DNA from: Nectonema munidae
Taxonomy: Eukaryota > Nematomorpha > Nectonematoida > Nectonematidae
Length of the DNA stretch: 64,000 nt
Direction: 5' to 3'
Assembly (NCBI GenBank): GCA_030549495.1
Contig: JAUIRK010000945.1
Coordinates: 301,001-365,000 of the forward strand
In this document: piece after piece, positions 46,790 through 58,689 of the stretch
How the letters are laid out: every line of letters starts with the position of its first letter
Numbering within the stretch: the first letter of the stretch is position 1
Made by a program: the position numbers and the translations under genes
Notes under the pieces: generated by a model
The model's input: only the letters and a program-made list of their open reading frames with translations
What the model was told of the DNA's origin: nothing
Databases searched by the model: none

Positions 46790-47610
46790 TCTTGATGATT
46801 GGAAATTAAGGTGTATAACTCCAGTTTTCAAAAAAAGGAGCCTTTGGTGTTCATAATTTTTGAATCCAAGATAAAATTCCTCATCATATTAGAAATAATA
46901 AACTCATATCACCTCATCAACATGACTTACTTCCCAAAAAGTCAACTTTATCCCCAACCTTATCGAATTTTTCAATCAAGTAACTTTGGCAATGGATGAA
47001 AGTAGAACTATTAAAATGTACTATACTTAGATTTCCAAAAAGACTTTAATAGGATTCATCATAAAAGACCTTATTCTAAAGCAAGTGCCAGCATCTTCAA
47101 ATTAGAAAATCGAATAAAGTTCATTTTTAATCTACATGTTTCTACATAAAGCATACTATTATTTTAGTAAATAATAATATGTAACATATGTAGCAGATAC
47201 ATACGTTGAAAAATACATTCGTAACTTAAAATAATGGCGTTGCTATATCTACCTTTTCAAGTCCTTGGTAGGACCAATCCTCGAATACGCAAACGTGATT
47301 TATGGCCGTTATTTTGCTAGTAATGTTAAGAAGATTGAAAGAGTTCAAAAAAATTCAGAATCAAAATTTTAAACTTACTTTCATGCAGAATAAAAAAAAT
47401 GAAATGATCACCATTTTCAATAGTATAAAGAATAAGATAATAAAAATTCCTCAATCCCACTGTTCCAAGTTTAAATCTGAAAGTTATCAAAATAACCATC
47501 ATCAAACTTATTTAACACAAAGAGCCTTAGATGATTGGAATTCCGTGCCGGAAGAAGTTAATAATTCTCTTACAGTCATCCAATCTCGCTGGTATTTTTG
47601 GAATCAGTAA
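46790..47610 (+). pseudogene. Degraded LINE reverse transcriptase (Jockey/CR1-like)
   Basis: Starting near 46797 the plus strand reads DWKLRCITPVFKKG (RT entry block). Later come LISPHQHDLLPKKSTL at about 46905-46955 and VLYLDFQKDFNRIHHKR at about 47019-47069 (palm, the catalytic DxxKAFD-type block). The frame at 47302-47610 and upstream text give FKSLVGPILEYANVIYG, NVKKIERVQK and then RALDDWNSVPEEV, the C-terminal order of these LINEs. The middle of the RT, including the YADD motif, is missing. Several frame breaks are present. Confidence 0.8.
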
Positions 47611-47811
47611 TGAATTTAACTAATTAAATTTACATAAAATTGAACAATAAACTTCAAATTTAATTATTTTCGATGTAAAAACTTTGATGGTTACTAAAAA
47701 AAAATTTTTTTTCCACAATTTACTATCGAGTAAGTCAAGAGATAAATCTGAATTATTTTACAGAAGATAGTGATGGGTGCTAACATAACTTCACTGTGTT
47801 CAGGTAAAACT

Positions 47812-47942
47812 AAAGTTACCTTGAAGGTGGCAAGAGGTAATTTCGCCACTAGGCATCAGAAAAGAAGGCTTGATGCTGGATCGGACCCAAGACCTTGCGG
47901 CATGGAAGCGAAGGATCTAACGAACCTTACTCACGTGCCCGT
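47812..47942 (-). repeat. tRNA-headed SINE, copy 6 (divergent)
   Basis: On the minus strand it starts GGGCACGTGAGTAAGGTTCG and carries CAAGGTCTTGGGTCCGATCC (B box with one change). The body after the head is poorly conserved, making this the most diverged long copy. Confidence 0.65.
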
Positions 47943-47944
47943 AT

Positions 47945-50900
47945 TTTGATTGTCCAAATAAATATATAATATATATAAAAGTGAACACTTTAGTTCTTAG
48001 AAATATAATGGAATAAGATTGTAGAGTTTTTTATTTTCAGCTTGCTATTCTTTAACAATGCAAATTAAAGAATTCAAAAGAGACCTTTTTCAACAGGCCG
48101 GTGGGAGTGAAGCAAGAAAATATCGCAAAGTGAAGAATGCATTAATCTTTTGCCAACTTTTTTCGCCTCAATTCCGCGAATCTCATGAAAAAAAAGGGAA
48201 AAAATTGTGATTTTGGATATAAAAAAAATTCCAGAATTTGAGCTGAACTGAACAAAATTTATTATACACCAATACTTTGAAGCAAAAAATCTTAAATTGT
48301 GATTTTCAAAAAAAGAAAAGTTTTTCCATTTTGGATGAAAAAAATTAAATTCTTGCTTAAAATCTTATTTTTTTCCGTTTGCCTACATTTTGGTCAAAGT
48401 TCTGTAAAACTGAATTTGTAAATCCTAACAATTTTCATCTAAGCAAGGCTGTTGTCTGACTTAGAGAATGTTTCTCTACCCTCCATCAATTCAACATGTT
48501 ATGAGTGAAGAAAGGTCGTGATAAAAATGAAGTTTCGGAATCCTGTTTCAACTAAGTTTCGTAAATTATCGAAAATATCATTACTCGTAAATCCTCGTAC
48601 AGAAGATACTTTTGGCGGTTTTTACTGGGTTTTTATAATTTTTATGTATTTTTTTGCTATTAAACATCTACTTAAAATAAACTTTCATGAGTTATCTATT
48701 AAAACCTATGAAATTAGATTCAGAGAAAGAGTTTTTATTATTTTGAAGAAATATATCATTTTAAAAAACCTAAGACATCTTCTGTGATAAGTGAGAATTA
48801 ATCCTTGATAAAAACAGTCAGCTTTTTCTTTTTTTTTAAATTTTTTTATAATAAAATCTAAAAAAATACAAATTATTGGTTTAAAATTTTTTTTTTAATT
48901 TATACTATATACAGGTAAAGCAGCTTTACACTTTTTTCTTCAATTTCTGGACATAATTATCTTCACTTTGCTCATGTAAAATAAAAAAAGGCTCCTTTTG
49001 TAAAAAAAATTTTTTTTTGATATTTTTTTAATTACAGCTTTCTTTTTTAATTTGGAAGTAAAAAATTATCTGTATCGAATCTTTTCGCACTAATTCCTTG
49101 AAACTCTGAACTCAAAAATTACAGAGTAAATTAAAAAAAAATTTTTTTACAGAGCTTCTATTGTTTATTTGAAATTTGATACATTGAAATAATTAACATA
49201 TGAACTAATCATCTATACATCAAAATGTTTGACATAACAATATTAAATATAAGTAAAGGGCTGAAGCGTCATTTGTTTTTTTTAAATAAAAAAAGGAAAC
49301 TCAAAAAGTGAAGTTTCAAACAAATTTATTTAAATAAAATGAATATTCGTCTTGACGAGTATGGAGTAAAAAAATTTGTTTTATTTAAAAAAAAATTGAA
49401 TTAAACTTTACTCTTAAAATATTTATATTTCGCTTTCTTCCGGTAAGCTTTTTTTTTAATAATAATTTTTCAATACCGATTTCACAGATTTGTAGTGTTT
49501 ATCGCATTTTTAAATCGTTTTTTGATGTTTTTCATTAAAAATTTCGGTACTTTCCTGTTATCGCCCCACCACCCATCGCTCTTTTACCACGATAAATATT
49601 CTTGTATTGTTTTAACCTAACCTAGATTAAACTTACTATATATCATTAATCAAAACCTTTTTCATAGAAAAAAAAGCCCATAAATGGAAAATTTAAAGAA
49701 ATTGATTCGAAAACTTGACAACGAAATTTTTTTTTTGAATTTTTTTTTGGAATTTTTTTTAGAATTTTATCCACCTACAGATTAAACGATTTTTCACTTG
49801 TTTTTTTAAATACATTTGTGTACTTTAATACATGTTTTATAACATTTTGGGGTGGTGGGGCGATAACAGGAAAGTACCAAAATTTCTATATCTCTTGATA
49901 TCTCCCAGTGAAAAGTTGCAGGTGTTCATTTGTGATCAGTGTCTACTGTATCAATAAAGCAATAATAAGCATTCATTATTAATCAAGGAAGAGGTGGCTT
50001 CTACGTTATGCCAGAAAAATTGAAAATCTTTTCTGATCACCAGTCGATACACAATCAGAATATTAATTAAAGCTTGGAAGCGCGTAAGTACTATATATAT
50101 ATTTTCATTAGTAAATTTTTTTGAGAATGAATTGACCAATGCCATGGAACTTTGTTAAAACTTTGTTAGGAAATTTTTATTGAGATTAAAAATTTTGTCT
50201 CAAATTTTTGAAGTTTTAAAATAAAAGCAAAGGTACTTTTATATACATATGTGCTTATTTTGGGTGGAAATGTGCAAATTTTTACTTTGCTTATTCAAAT
50301 CCTTAAGCGAAATTTTTTTTTCTTTATTTGCTTCCATGTTAAAATTATTTTACTAAACTGATGATAAATAAAAGTTTTAAATTTTGACTTCCAAAAAAAA
50401 AGTAAAAAAAAAGATTGATGCGAATGTTGTGTTAATGAAATTGATTTATATATATGATGATTTATATAATTGTTGGGTGTATATCTTATCAATGATTATA
50501 AAAATAAACACATATGCTAAACGATAACAATAAATTTTTTCCACTGCTTCTTTTTTAATTAAATTGGACGCTAATTTTCAAATAAGCAGAAGAAAGGGTT
50601 AAATAAGCTCCTGACATATGGGACATAATCGGTTTTAAAAAAATGAAAATACCATTTTTACTATATACAACTTAAATGCGTAATTTTACGTGACAAGTGA
50701 AAGCGTTTGAGAAGTAAAGTGACGAAACTTCGCGAAATAATTTTCAAGACTTTTTCATCAAATTTTGCATTCTAGAATTCTAACTATTGTAATAATATTT
50801 AAATCATTTCTTTTTTTCTTTGAGCATTTTAATTAGTATGACTTTTGTCTCTCTTTTTCTATAATTAAAAAAAAAATTCATCGAACTTGAAATAAAAAAA

Positions 50901-51010
50901 TCGTTTTTTAATAATTTTTCATAATAAAAATATTTTTTATTAAAAAAACCCATTTATATATAAAATTGCATGCCCTTTTTCATGTTTATAAATCCAAAAG
51001 TTAATTTAAA
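47945..51010. other. Long AT-rich stretch, nothing recognised
   Basis: No gene supported. The 89-codon frame at 48518-48787 (plus) lacks motifs. GATAACAGGAAAGTACC occurs at about 49862-49878 and its complement near 49550-49566, forming the ends of a possible foldback of about 330 bp (49550-49878). Confidence 0.4.
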
Positions 51011-51017
51011 GTTGCGA

Positions 51018-51102
51018 ATTCTCGCAGTGCGGATTTGAACCTGTGACCTGCGTATTAGCATAAAATCAACGCCCAACACTCTAACCGAGTGGGCTGGAGA
51101 AT
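51018..51102 (-). tRNA. tRNA-Ile-like sequence, probably a pseudogene
   Basis: On the minus strand ATTCTCC at the start pairs with GCGAGAAT at the end (six of seven acceptor pairs). CTCGGTTAGAG resembles the D loop and A box, GCTAATA.CGC resembles the anticodon arm of tRNA-Ile(AAU), and GGTTCAAATCC is a good B box. About six extra bases in the anticodon arm and poor T-stem pairing make a functional tRNA unlikely. It could also be the head of another SINE. Confidence 0.45.
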
Positions 51103-51109
51103 GACGAAT

Positions 51110-53360
51110 AGAAGGGGAAAATTATATATATATATATATTTACAATAGTGTGGGTGTGAGTATAGTACTGTTAAGACATCATACCTGGGCTCTTTTGTTA
51201 GAAGGAATGGACATGCATTTGCGTGTAAGTGGTATCTCGTAAAAAAAATGGCTGACCTCGTATGTGTGTATGTGGTCTAATGATCATTATGATCATTTTC
51301 ATTTTCTTCTGAGAGAAGAAAGAGGTTTGATGAATGGATATGAAGATGTTGGTGTTGAAATGGCGATGCATTTGCTTAGTGATCGTGTGCTGGTGGTGAT
51401 GAGTGCGCTCCTTTGGCGTGGAGGGAGGCGGTGCAGTGCGTGAACATTGAAAAATGTGGTTTTTGAACTAAATTTGCAGGGTGGAGTAAGAGATTACGAT
51501 GTGACGAATCAGATCGCGAGGAATGAAGGAAAAGAAAAAGCACTTTTTCGATGATAGATGGCGTTAAATGAAAAAAGCTCCACTCATTCACTCCTCTCCT
51601 TGTGAAAATTTGTCATCCATCATCACTTCTCGTGTGCAAGATGAGAAGATGCTGATATGCGAAGAAGTATATATATGAAAACGGCTATGTAAAAACACAC
51701 ACACAACACACAACACACAGAAGGAACAAAAATGCTCATCATTCATTCGTATTGCTGAATGATTCAATTATTTTTTTCACTGATAAATAAATATGCCTTG
51801 ATGCTGTTGTGGAAGTAGAATGAAGAAATTATAAAAAGCTCTCTCCTCATCTTGGAAATGACGAAACTGAATAAGAGATGGAGATATTAAATTCCGCCAA
51901 TAGAGTGTCTTTGTATTCAAGTAAAAATTAACCGATGAATAGGACTGAATTAATTAAACCGAACCGTTTATACATTAGGCAAGCCAAATCGTAAAACTTT
52001 TGACAATTCTTAATGATAACGATCACAAATCATTATGAGACGATGTCTTGTGTAGGGAGATATTGTGAGTTTGCTCTGATATCTATGGAGTCACCATTTC
52101 CCGAAAATTAACCATTTACGATCGCATAAAGAAAACAATCCAAGTTACCAACTCAACGCTTTTGAATGGATGAGAAGTACGCAAGAAAAATGAATTCAAA
52201 TCCCCCAGCAGGCTTTCCTTTCGCTAAGTCCGAAAATAAACGAGTGAAAAATGCGTAAACTTGGTTCCAATTCAAAAAGACAGAAAACCAAAATATGTCA
52301 AGAAGTTAAACCTACGATACTTTGGGGCATAAAATAGAAAATTGATTTTGCGAACTTTTTTCTTTCGATTTTTGTTAAACGCTATATACTATTTTACTTC
52401 TATTTTGTCTTTTTACAATTCGAGTTTGCCTATTGGCTATTCTAGTTTATCCTTTTAAAATATGAGATAGAATTGCAAAAAAATAAAAAAGATAAAAAAA
52501 AATTCCAAAAAGACGCAATTAAATTAAAAAAAGACAAACTAGAATTTTTAAAATGACAAAATAATTGATGAAAACTTTATATAGGGATGAATTGGTTTTG
52601 GTGCGAGATGACTGTAAACCCCAAATGCACATATTATTGACTTTACTGATGCCATACGATTGCAATATGCATTTGGGTCTTCTTATTTGCCATATGTGGA
52701 CCAACCGGCTTTTTGTCCCAATTTTTTTTAAAACCTAAAATGATCTTTAAACGATTCAATAACAAAATGGATGTTTTAAAGTTATTTGATCGATTTTCGT
52801 ATTTTGAAAAAATGAGAACGAAAATACTATAACTTTCAACTACTATAAATCAATCAACAAATGAAAGATGGGTGATTTTTTAAAAAAAAAATTGCGTTAT
52901 ATCTTTTGTGAGTTATCAATATATTTTTGGAATGGAATAGCTCATAACGCAAATATATAGAGGGAATTTTTTCTTAGCATCAATGGAGTAGATTATCTTT
53001 TAAAACTGTAGGAAGCATTTCTGATAGTAAACTTTAAACTTTATCTTGAAAAAGATTACGTTCTCTGAATTGACGAATATTTTCTCTTGGCATAGATAAC
53101 GTTTGAATCACGTATATTGTTGGATTTTTGCCATTTTGAATTTTCTTAATAAACCTCTTTGGGCATATATGCAAGTGTTGCAAAAATTAAGTTGGTCGTG
53201 ATTTTTTTTTACAATTTTTCCGTTAAATGTCCTCTTTTTTTAGTAAAAAACATTAGACAACTCTACCTCGTGATATTTAGTTTCGTTGTTTTGAATTGTT
53301 ATTAAAACTATTTAAATTACGCTTTATCGAAAAGAAAGAATCGTTTAATTTCGAAAAGAT
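51110..53360. other. Stretch without a supported gene
   Basis: A (TA)n run lies at about 51124-51140 and a short repeat at 51290-51347 is shared with 46303-46358. CA repeats lie at about 51697-51720. No coding region is supported. Confidence 0.45.
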
Positions 53361-53364
53361 TTTT

Positions 53365-53660
53365 CAAGCGGATTCAGAAAAGTATCTTGGATAATTGATA
53401 AAATCACCCTTCAGCAGCACATACAAGTAATCAATGCTAAAAAATTAATCATTATTGAATTTTTTTTCATTTTTTCCAAAAAAACATCAAAAGGTTGAAA
53501 AGAAAATAACATTTTGAAAAAATTTTAAATTTTATAGATGCTGTCAAATTCTTATTTTTTTTATGTTTCATGTTAAAAATTTTCCATCAATGCTTATTTT
53601 TTATGTTATTGTATTGCAGTAAATATAGATATAAATATTTTGACATTTAAAGAGCTGCTA
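53365..53660 (+). repeat. Dispersed ~300-bp repeat, copy 1
   Basis: Shares AGTATCTTGGATAATTGATA, CCTTCAGCAGC and ATGTTATTGTATTGCAGTAA with 55808-56085 in the same orientation, with many small indels. A short inverted match to its GATAAAATCACCCTTCAG word occurs near 61905-61925. Non-coding. Confidence 0.65.
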
Positions 53661-53774
53661 TATAGCTAATTAACTCAAAATACAAAATGGCGCCATAGTG
53701 GTTTGAGAGAAGTGTCTTAATCAGTTGATCTACTAATTATATCTGTATCCTTTCCTACCGAACACACAAATTCG

Positions 53775-54083
53775 TTGGCGCACAAGCTCAAATACATAAA
53801 AGCAAGAAATGTCAATCTTAAAAATCAAAGATTCAAATCACAGATCTTTCTTCCCATCTTCATGAGATATTTGCGCCGAATAAACTTTGAACAAAATAAA
53901 TCTAAGATTAATTTTGGTGTTTTTGGCTTAGCGAAGTTTTTTTTTCTCCAAATTAGGAAATTTGCAAAATCTCAGACTTTTTATTGGAAGATATCAAGAG
54001 ATAATAATTTTTCAATCTTTTCTTACGGAATAGGCTTTTCATTTGAAAAAGAAGTAGTCTACCAAGCACATTACAGGAATTGA
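53775..54083 (+). other. Unrecognised 102-aa open frame
   Basis: A basic, Phe-rich frame (for example KFAKSQTFYWKISRDNNF). No domain, signal or splice context was recognised, and AT-rich composition alone could give it. Confidence 0.15.
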
Positions 54084-54089
54084 TGAAAG

Positions 54090-55800
54090 GATATTTGATT
54101 CATAGAGAAAACAACTGAAAACATATAACTGAATGTTGAATAGTTTTATATGAGTGAATGTAGTCTGAAGGCAAAGAGTCTACTAGACACCCTGGGCTGT
54201 TTATATGAAAAAATGGGATTGATTCAGGAAAACTACGATCTTGAATATAAATTAATTCACCCTTTTTGTTGATCACAGCTATAGATATATATTTTAAGAA
54301 GTCAATTGAGAAGTAAAAATGTCTTTATTCAAATAAAATTTTTGGAAGTAAAATTTTCTTCCACTATTGTTATCATCTGATCTTCAACTGCCAAATGGAG
54401 AAGGAGGGTGGAGAGTTGCAGGGTAGTGGCCGATAATTTATCATAATTGATTCAGAATTATCCATCTTTTTGCATGGAATCCTTCAATTTAACCGGATGT
54501 TTGCCTCTTATGCTGCATTTTATGATGATAAAAGATTTTTTTTATGTTCTGTCAAAAAAAATTTATATTTTTGTGTTTATAAATTACATTTACTTGAATC
54601 AAGTCTTTCTAAATAAGAATGGGCATGAACGATCGAGGTCAAGTGAGGTTTGTGTGGAATAATTTTTGTTAAATTTAGTTTCAATTAATGAATAACCTAC
54701 TGTAACTAATAGGAATTGATTGGACTAATCTTTAATAAAAAATTAATAAAAAGCTAAACTATACAATTTTATTAAGGCGGAATTGTTCAGTAGAAAGCGT
54801 GCTTTAGTGATAACATATGTGTACACGTACTTGTATTATCAGAGGCGGAATTAAAAATTTTTAAAACATTTTTTCGTATACTTTGAAGAATGTTGTGATA
54901 GCTCATTCTCAGTCACTATCCTCACCTATCAATTGGAAAGTGTGTCATTTGGCAAGTTGAATCGAATGAGCTTTTACAATTCAAAGAGAAGTGATGAGAA
55001 AGAAAGATATTCTACACAAAATGTCATTTCAATTTCTCCGTAAGATTACCAAAAAATCAATCCTAAAAATTGGTGAATTATTATTAAACACTTATTATTA
55101 TTAAAATTATTATTATTTTTAATTAAAAAATTAAAAAAAAAAATTATTATTAATTATTATCTAGAAGATAATTTCAAATGAAATCATCATGTTGGTAGAA
55201 TGACAATTGCTTCACTCTTAACAGAAAAATTTTGTCCAAATAATAATCTCCAAAAATAAAGTAAGATTAATTTTGAAATCGTTCGCAATTTGTTGGAAAA
55301 AAGTCCAATTGTTGCACTTGTCAAAATAGGACGTTGACAAATCTGCAAAAAAAGAAGAAAATTTCTCAAAGTTGCTTTCTTTGTAAAAAAAAGTGTTATG
55401 AGTAGCATAAAATACTTGCTTGTAAACATTTGTTGCACTGATGTAAAATTTTTTTATATATTTTTTATTTTACTCTTTCTGAGTTTTTTGTAGAAACAAA
55501 TTTATCTACGAAAACTCAAAACTTCAATAATTCTTTTTATCTTCTTAGTTCAAGGTAACAAGAGTTTATCAGAACTATGATACAGTATGAGTTCTTTATA
55601 CATGATTTGAAACTTTATTTTATTTTTCATTGATCATTCCATTTGTAAACAGCAAATTTTCTTTTTCATGGAATTGTGAAATAACACGACACATATGGCC
55701 TAAAAATGTTTCGAGAGTATAAAAACGTTGTCGTGTTTATTGCGTATTGTGTTACGTCTATCGAGCTATTCATGTATGAACACATCTTGAATTATAAACA
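54090..55800. other. Stretch without a supported gene
   Basis: TTA/TTATTA-rich sequence at about 55079-55160. The words AGGCGGAATT (54775-54784 and 54844-54853) resemble the start of a hAT terminal repeat, but no closing end was found. Confidence 0.4.
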
Positions 55801-55807
55801 AAGAGTT

Positions 55808-56085
55808 TTGATGCGAATTCAGATTAGTATCTTGGATTATTGATACAGTCCCTCTTCAGTAGCTTAGACAAAGTAATCAATATTAAAAAATGAATCATTA
55901 TTGATTTTCAAAAAAACCTCAAAATTTTGAATAAAAAATACATTTAAAAATTTTTTTTTAATTCCATAAAGGGTGTTAAATTAAAATTTTTTATGTTTTT
56001 TTTAAATCTTTCTCAAATTCTTACTTTTTATGTTATTGTATTGAAGTAAATATAGATATTTTAAAATTTACAGAGCAATCATTTT
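55808..56085 (+). repeat. Dispersed ~300-bp repeat, copy 2
   Basis: Second copy of the repeat at 53365-53660, with AGTATCTTGGATTATTGATA near the left end and TATGTTATTGTATTGAAGTA near the right end. Copy 7 of the SINE lies about 40 bases downstream. Confidence 0.65.
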
Positions 56086-56124
56086 TTAATATGTCCATAG
56101 TTTTCATCAAAAGCGTTGAGGCAA

Positions 56125-56310
56125 AGAGGGACCTTGAGTAGGGTTGGTTAGATGCTGGCATCGATAACTCAAGGTCTTGGGTTCGATCCCGCATCAAGCC
56201 TGCTTTCCTCATAATTCGATACAAGCGGCGAAATTGGGCCTTCTCGGCCAAAACGCTCTGCGATACCTTTACAAGGCGCTCAGATCCTACGCGGACCAGT
56301 TGCGTGTTGC
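56125..56310 (+). repeat. tRNA-headed SINE, copy 7
   Basis: Head GAGTAGGGTTGGTTAGATGC and TTGGGTTCGATCCCGCATCA, then body TTCGATACAAGCGGCGAAAT and CTCTGCGATACCTTTAC. It runs further 3' than most copies. Confidence 0.8.
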
Positions 56311-56454
56311 AATGAAAAACATTCAAGATCATTTGAATTAGTATGCGCAAGAATGAAGGAATTTGTTTAAATTCGAAATTTTTCTTATGAATTATGCATT
56401 CCAAGGAAAAATGTGAAGGATTCAAGTCAAGGTTTTCTTCTCATTCTTGAAATC

Positions 56455-56478
56455 TAGAGAGAGAGAGAGAGAGAGAAA
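56455..56478. repeat. (GA)n microsatellite
   Basis: A short uninterrupted AG dinucleotide run followed by GAAAAGAGAAAAG. Confidence 0.8.
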
Positions 56479-56783
56479 AGAGAAAAGATTACACACAATA
56501 TGGCGTGGAATATAATGCCGTTTTTGAAGTGAAAAATTCGTGAAATTCAGAAAAAAGAATTTGCAGAATTTCTCATAACTGCTATGGAAAATTTTTTTGC
56601 AAGAAATTTAACAGGGAAGTTTAGTTTATCACTTTTTGTAAAATATAAAAATTAATGATAAATTTAGCATTTGAAGTTAATTTTATTTCCAAAATGTTTA
56701 CTCTACAATGATTATATAAATTTTTTATTCAGAATCGCGCATCATTTTACCTAAAATGTTAGCAACTATTTTCAAGAATTATA

Positions 56784-56990
56784 AAAAGAAGAAGGTTGGC
56801 TAGATACTGGGGCTTCGATAAGTCAAGGTCTTGGGTTCGATCCCGCATCAAGCCTACTTTCCTCGTAGTTCGATACAAGGGGCGCAATTGTGCCTTCTCA
56901 ATGAAAACACACCACAGTACCTCTACTTTTATATCAGAGGTCTGGCAAGACCTCCGGGGAGACAACTCGCAAAACTTGCCAGCCTTATTA
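56784..56990 (+). repeat. tRNA-headed SINE, copy 8, with adjoining repeat
   Basis: Head GAAGGTTGGCTAGATACTGG and TTGGGTTCGATCCCGCATCA, body GGGGCGCAATTGTGCCTTCT. From about 56925 it runs into a repeat (ATCAGAGGTCTGGCAAGACC) shared with 29800-29900, which may be its 3' part or another element. Confidence 0.8.
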
Positions 56991-57172
56991 TATATTTAAA
57001 TGTGTAAATCGTAAAATGCTTAAAAAATATACTTAAAATAAAAATTTTCAAAAAATATTTTACATACATATTGAAAGCCACATTTCAAAAATTCTACCTA
57101 AAAGTTCAAAAAATTTAACTTTGAAATTGCAGTTTTATTTCATAAAAACTATATGATTGGTTGAAATATGTA

Positions 57173-57176
<4 letters not shown>

Positions 57177-57208
<32 letters not shown>

Positions 57209-57220
57209 ACTACTACCAAT
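57177..57220. repeat. (TAA)n microsatellite
   Basis: An uninterrupted TAA run followed by a few ACT triplets. Confidence 0.85.
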
Positions 57221-57500
57221 ACTACTTTTTGAAAATTTTTACTTGTTTGATTTGAAGGAAGAATTAAACTGTTTTTCAATATTTCTTTTTCATGATATAT
57301 ATATCATTAGAAAGCTTATCGTTTGCTACATACTCTAGAATAATTTATTTTTGCAAAAGTTTTAACAAATTTTAATAAATGGACTTTACTTCGAAAAATT
57401 TTGTCTAAATTTTTGAAAAAATTACGGACCACCTTTTTATTTAAGCATAATGTGAAGATTTTTAAAAAAAAATTGAATGAAAATGATATCATTAGAAAGG

Positions 57501-58163
57501 TATACTCTTTGTGGTTAACATAGGCTAGGTTATACAAATAAATATATTTTCATTTTTCCAAAATCTGCTTTTATGTGAGGTCAGTCAAGTTTTATCTAGT
57601 TTCAAAAAATACCAATAATAATTAACGTTCTTAATTTATATAATATTTTTTCAATATTTTATATTCACAAAGGTAAAATATGATTTTTTACATTTTAAAA
57701 TTTCATAGTTGAATAAAACTGTCGAAAATTAATATATATTTTTTACTTTTTATGGGTCAGTAGTATAGGTCAGTATAATGTTTTTCTAATAAATTTTAAA
57801 TTATTTTTTGAAGTGAAAAATGTTGATCGAATGTACAAGATTTGAAGCTATACTCTTTGTGGGTAAAATAGGCTAGGTTTTACAAATAAATATATTTTTA
57901 TTTTTCCAAAATCCGCTTTTATGTGAGGTCAGTCAACTTTTATCTAGTTTCAAAAAATACCAATAATTAACGTGATGAGTTTATATATTATTTCTTCAAA
58001 ATTTTATATTCACAAAGGTAGAATATGGTTTTTAACATTTTAAAATGTCATAGTTAAATAAAACTGTCGAAAATTAATATATATTTTTTACTTTTTATGG
58101 GTCAGTAGTATAGGTCAGTATAATATTTTTCTAATAAATTTTAAATTATTTTTCAAGTGAAAA
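57501..58163. repeat. Tandem repeat, period about 348 bp, two copies
   Basis: TATACTCTTTGTGG starts both copies, at 57501 and 57849. They share AATAGGCTAGG-type sequence, TTATGTGAGGTCAGTCAA and ATGGGTCAGTAGTATAGGTC. The second copy is shorter. A partial third copy (GTCAGTATAATGTTTTTC onward) lies at 59099-59170. Non-coding. Confidence 0.85.
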
Positions 58164-58164
58164 A

Positions 58165-58683
58165 TGTCGATTAAATGTAAGAGTTTTGTTTGATAATCGT
58201 AGTCTACTTTTATTTAGTTTAGATACAAACTTTCTAATTTTTAACGAAGGGCATTCGTTAAAAATTATACCGACAGTGTGCGAAGAATAAATCACATTAT
58301 TGATTGATTTTAAAGCATAATTATGCGAAGAAAGATTAACACATGTTGCATTACGCGTTTGTGAGCGCAGTGAATTCTTATCTCGCATACGCTACACCAC
58401 ATCTTTAGCACGCGTGTGTGGTTTTGTCGATTGAATGTACGAATTTTGTTGGATAATCGTAGTCTACTTTTATTTAGTTTAGATACAACCTTTCTAATTT
58501 TTAACGAAGAGCATTCGTTATATTTATACCGACAGTGTGCGAATAATAAATCACATTATTGATTGATTTTAGAGCATAACTATGCGAAGAAAGATGAACA
58601 CATGTTGCATTACGCGTTTGTGAGCGCAGTGAATTCTTATCTCGCATACGCTTCACCACATCTTTAGCACGCGTGTGTGGTTT
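58165..58683. repeat. Tandem repeat, period 260 bp, two copies
   Basis: Copies start at 58165 and 58425 (TGTCGATT) and match closely to GCACGCGTGTGTGG. A fragment of the unit (TTTTGTTGGATAATCGTAGT) recurs at 59169-59188 next to the partial copy of the 348-bp unit, so the two units once lay side by side more than once. A small frame in it (58146-58388, minus) is not a gene. Confidence 0.9.
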
Positions 58684-58689
58684 ATTTTA

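Noticed and set aside
56033-56999. Open frames of 67-130 codons around the SINE copies at 56-57 kb
   Set aside because: Their most protein-like parts (for example LMRDRTQDL) are translations of the SINE head, which recurs in both orientations across the window.
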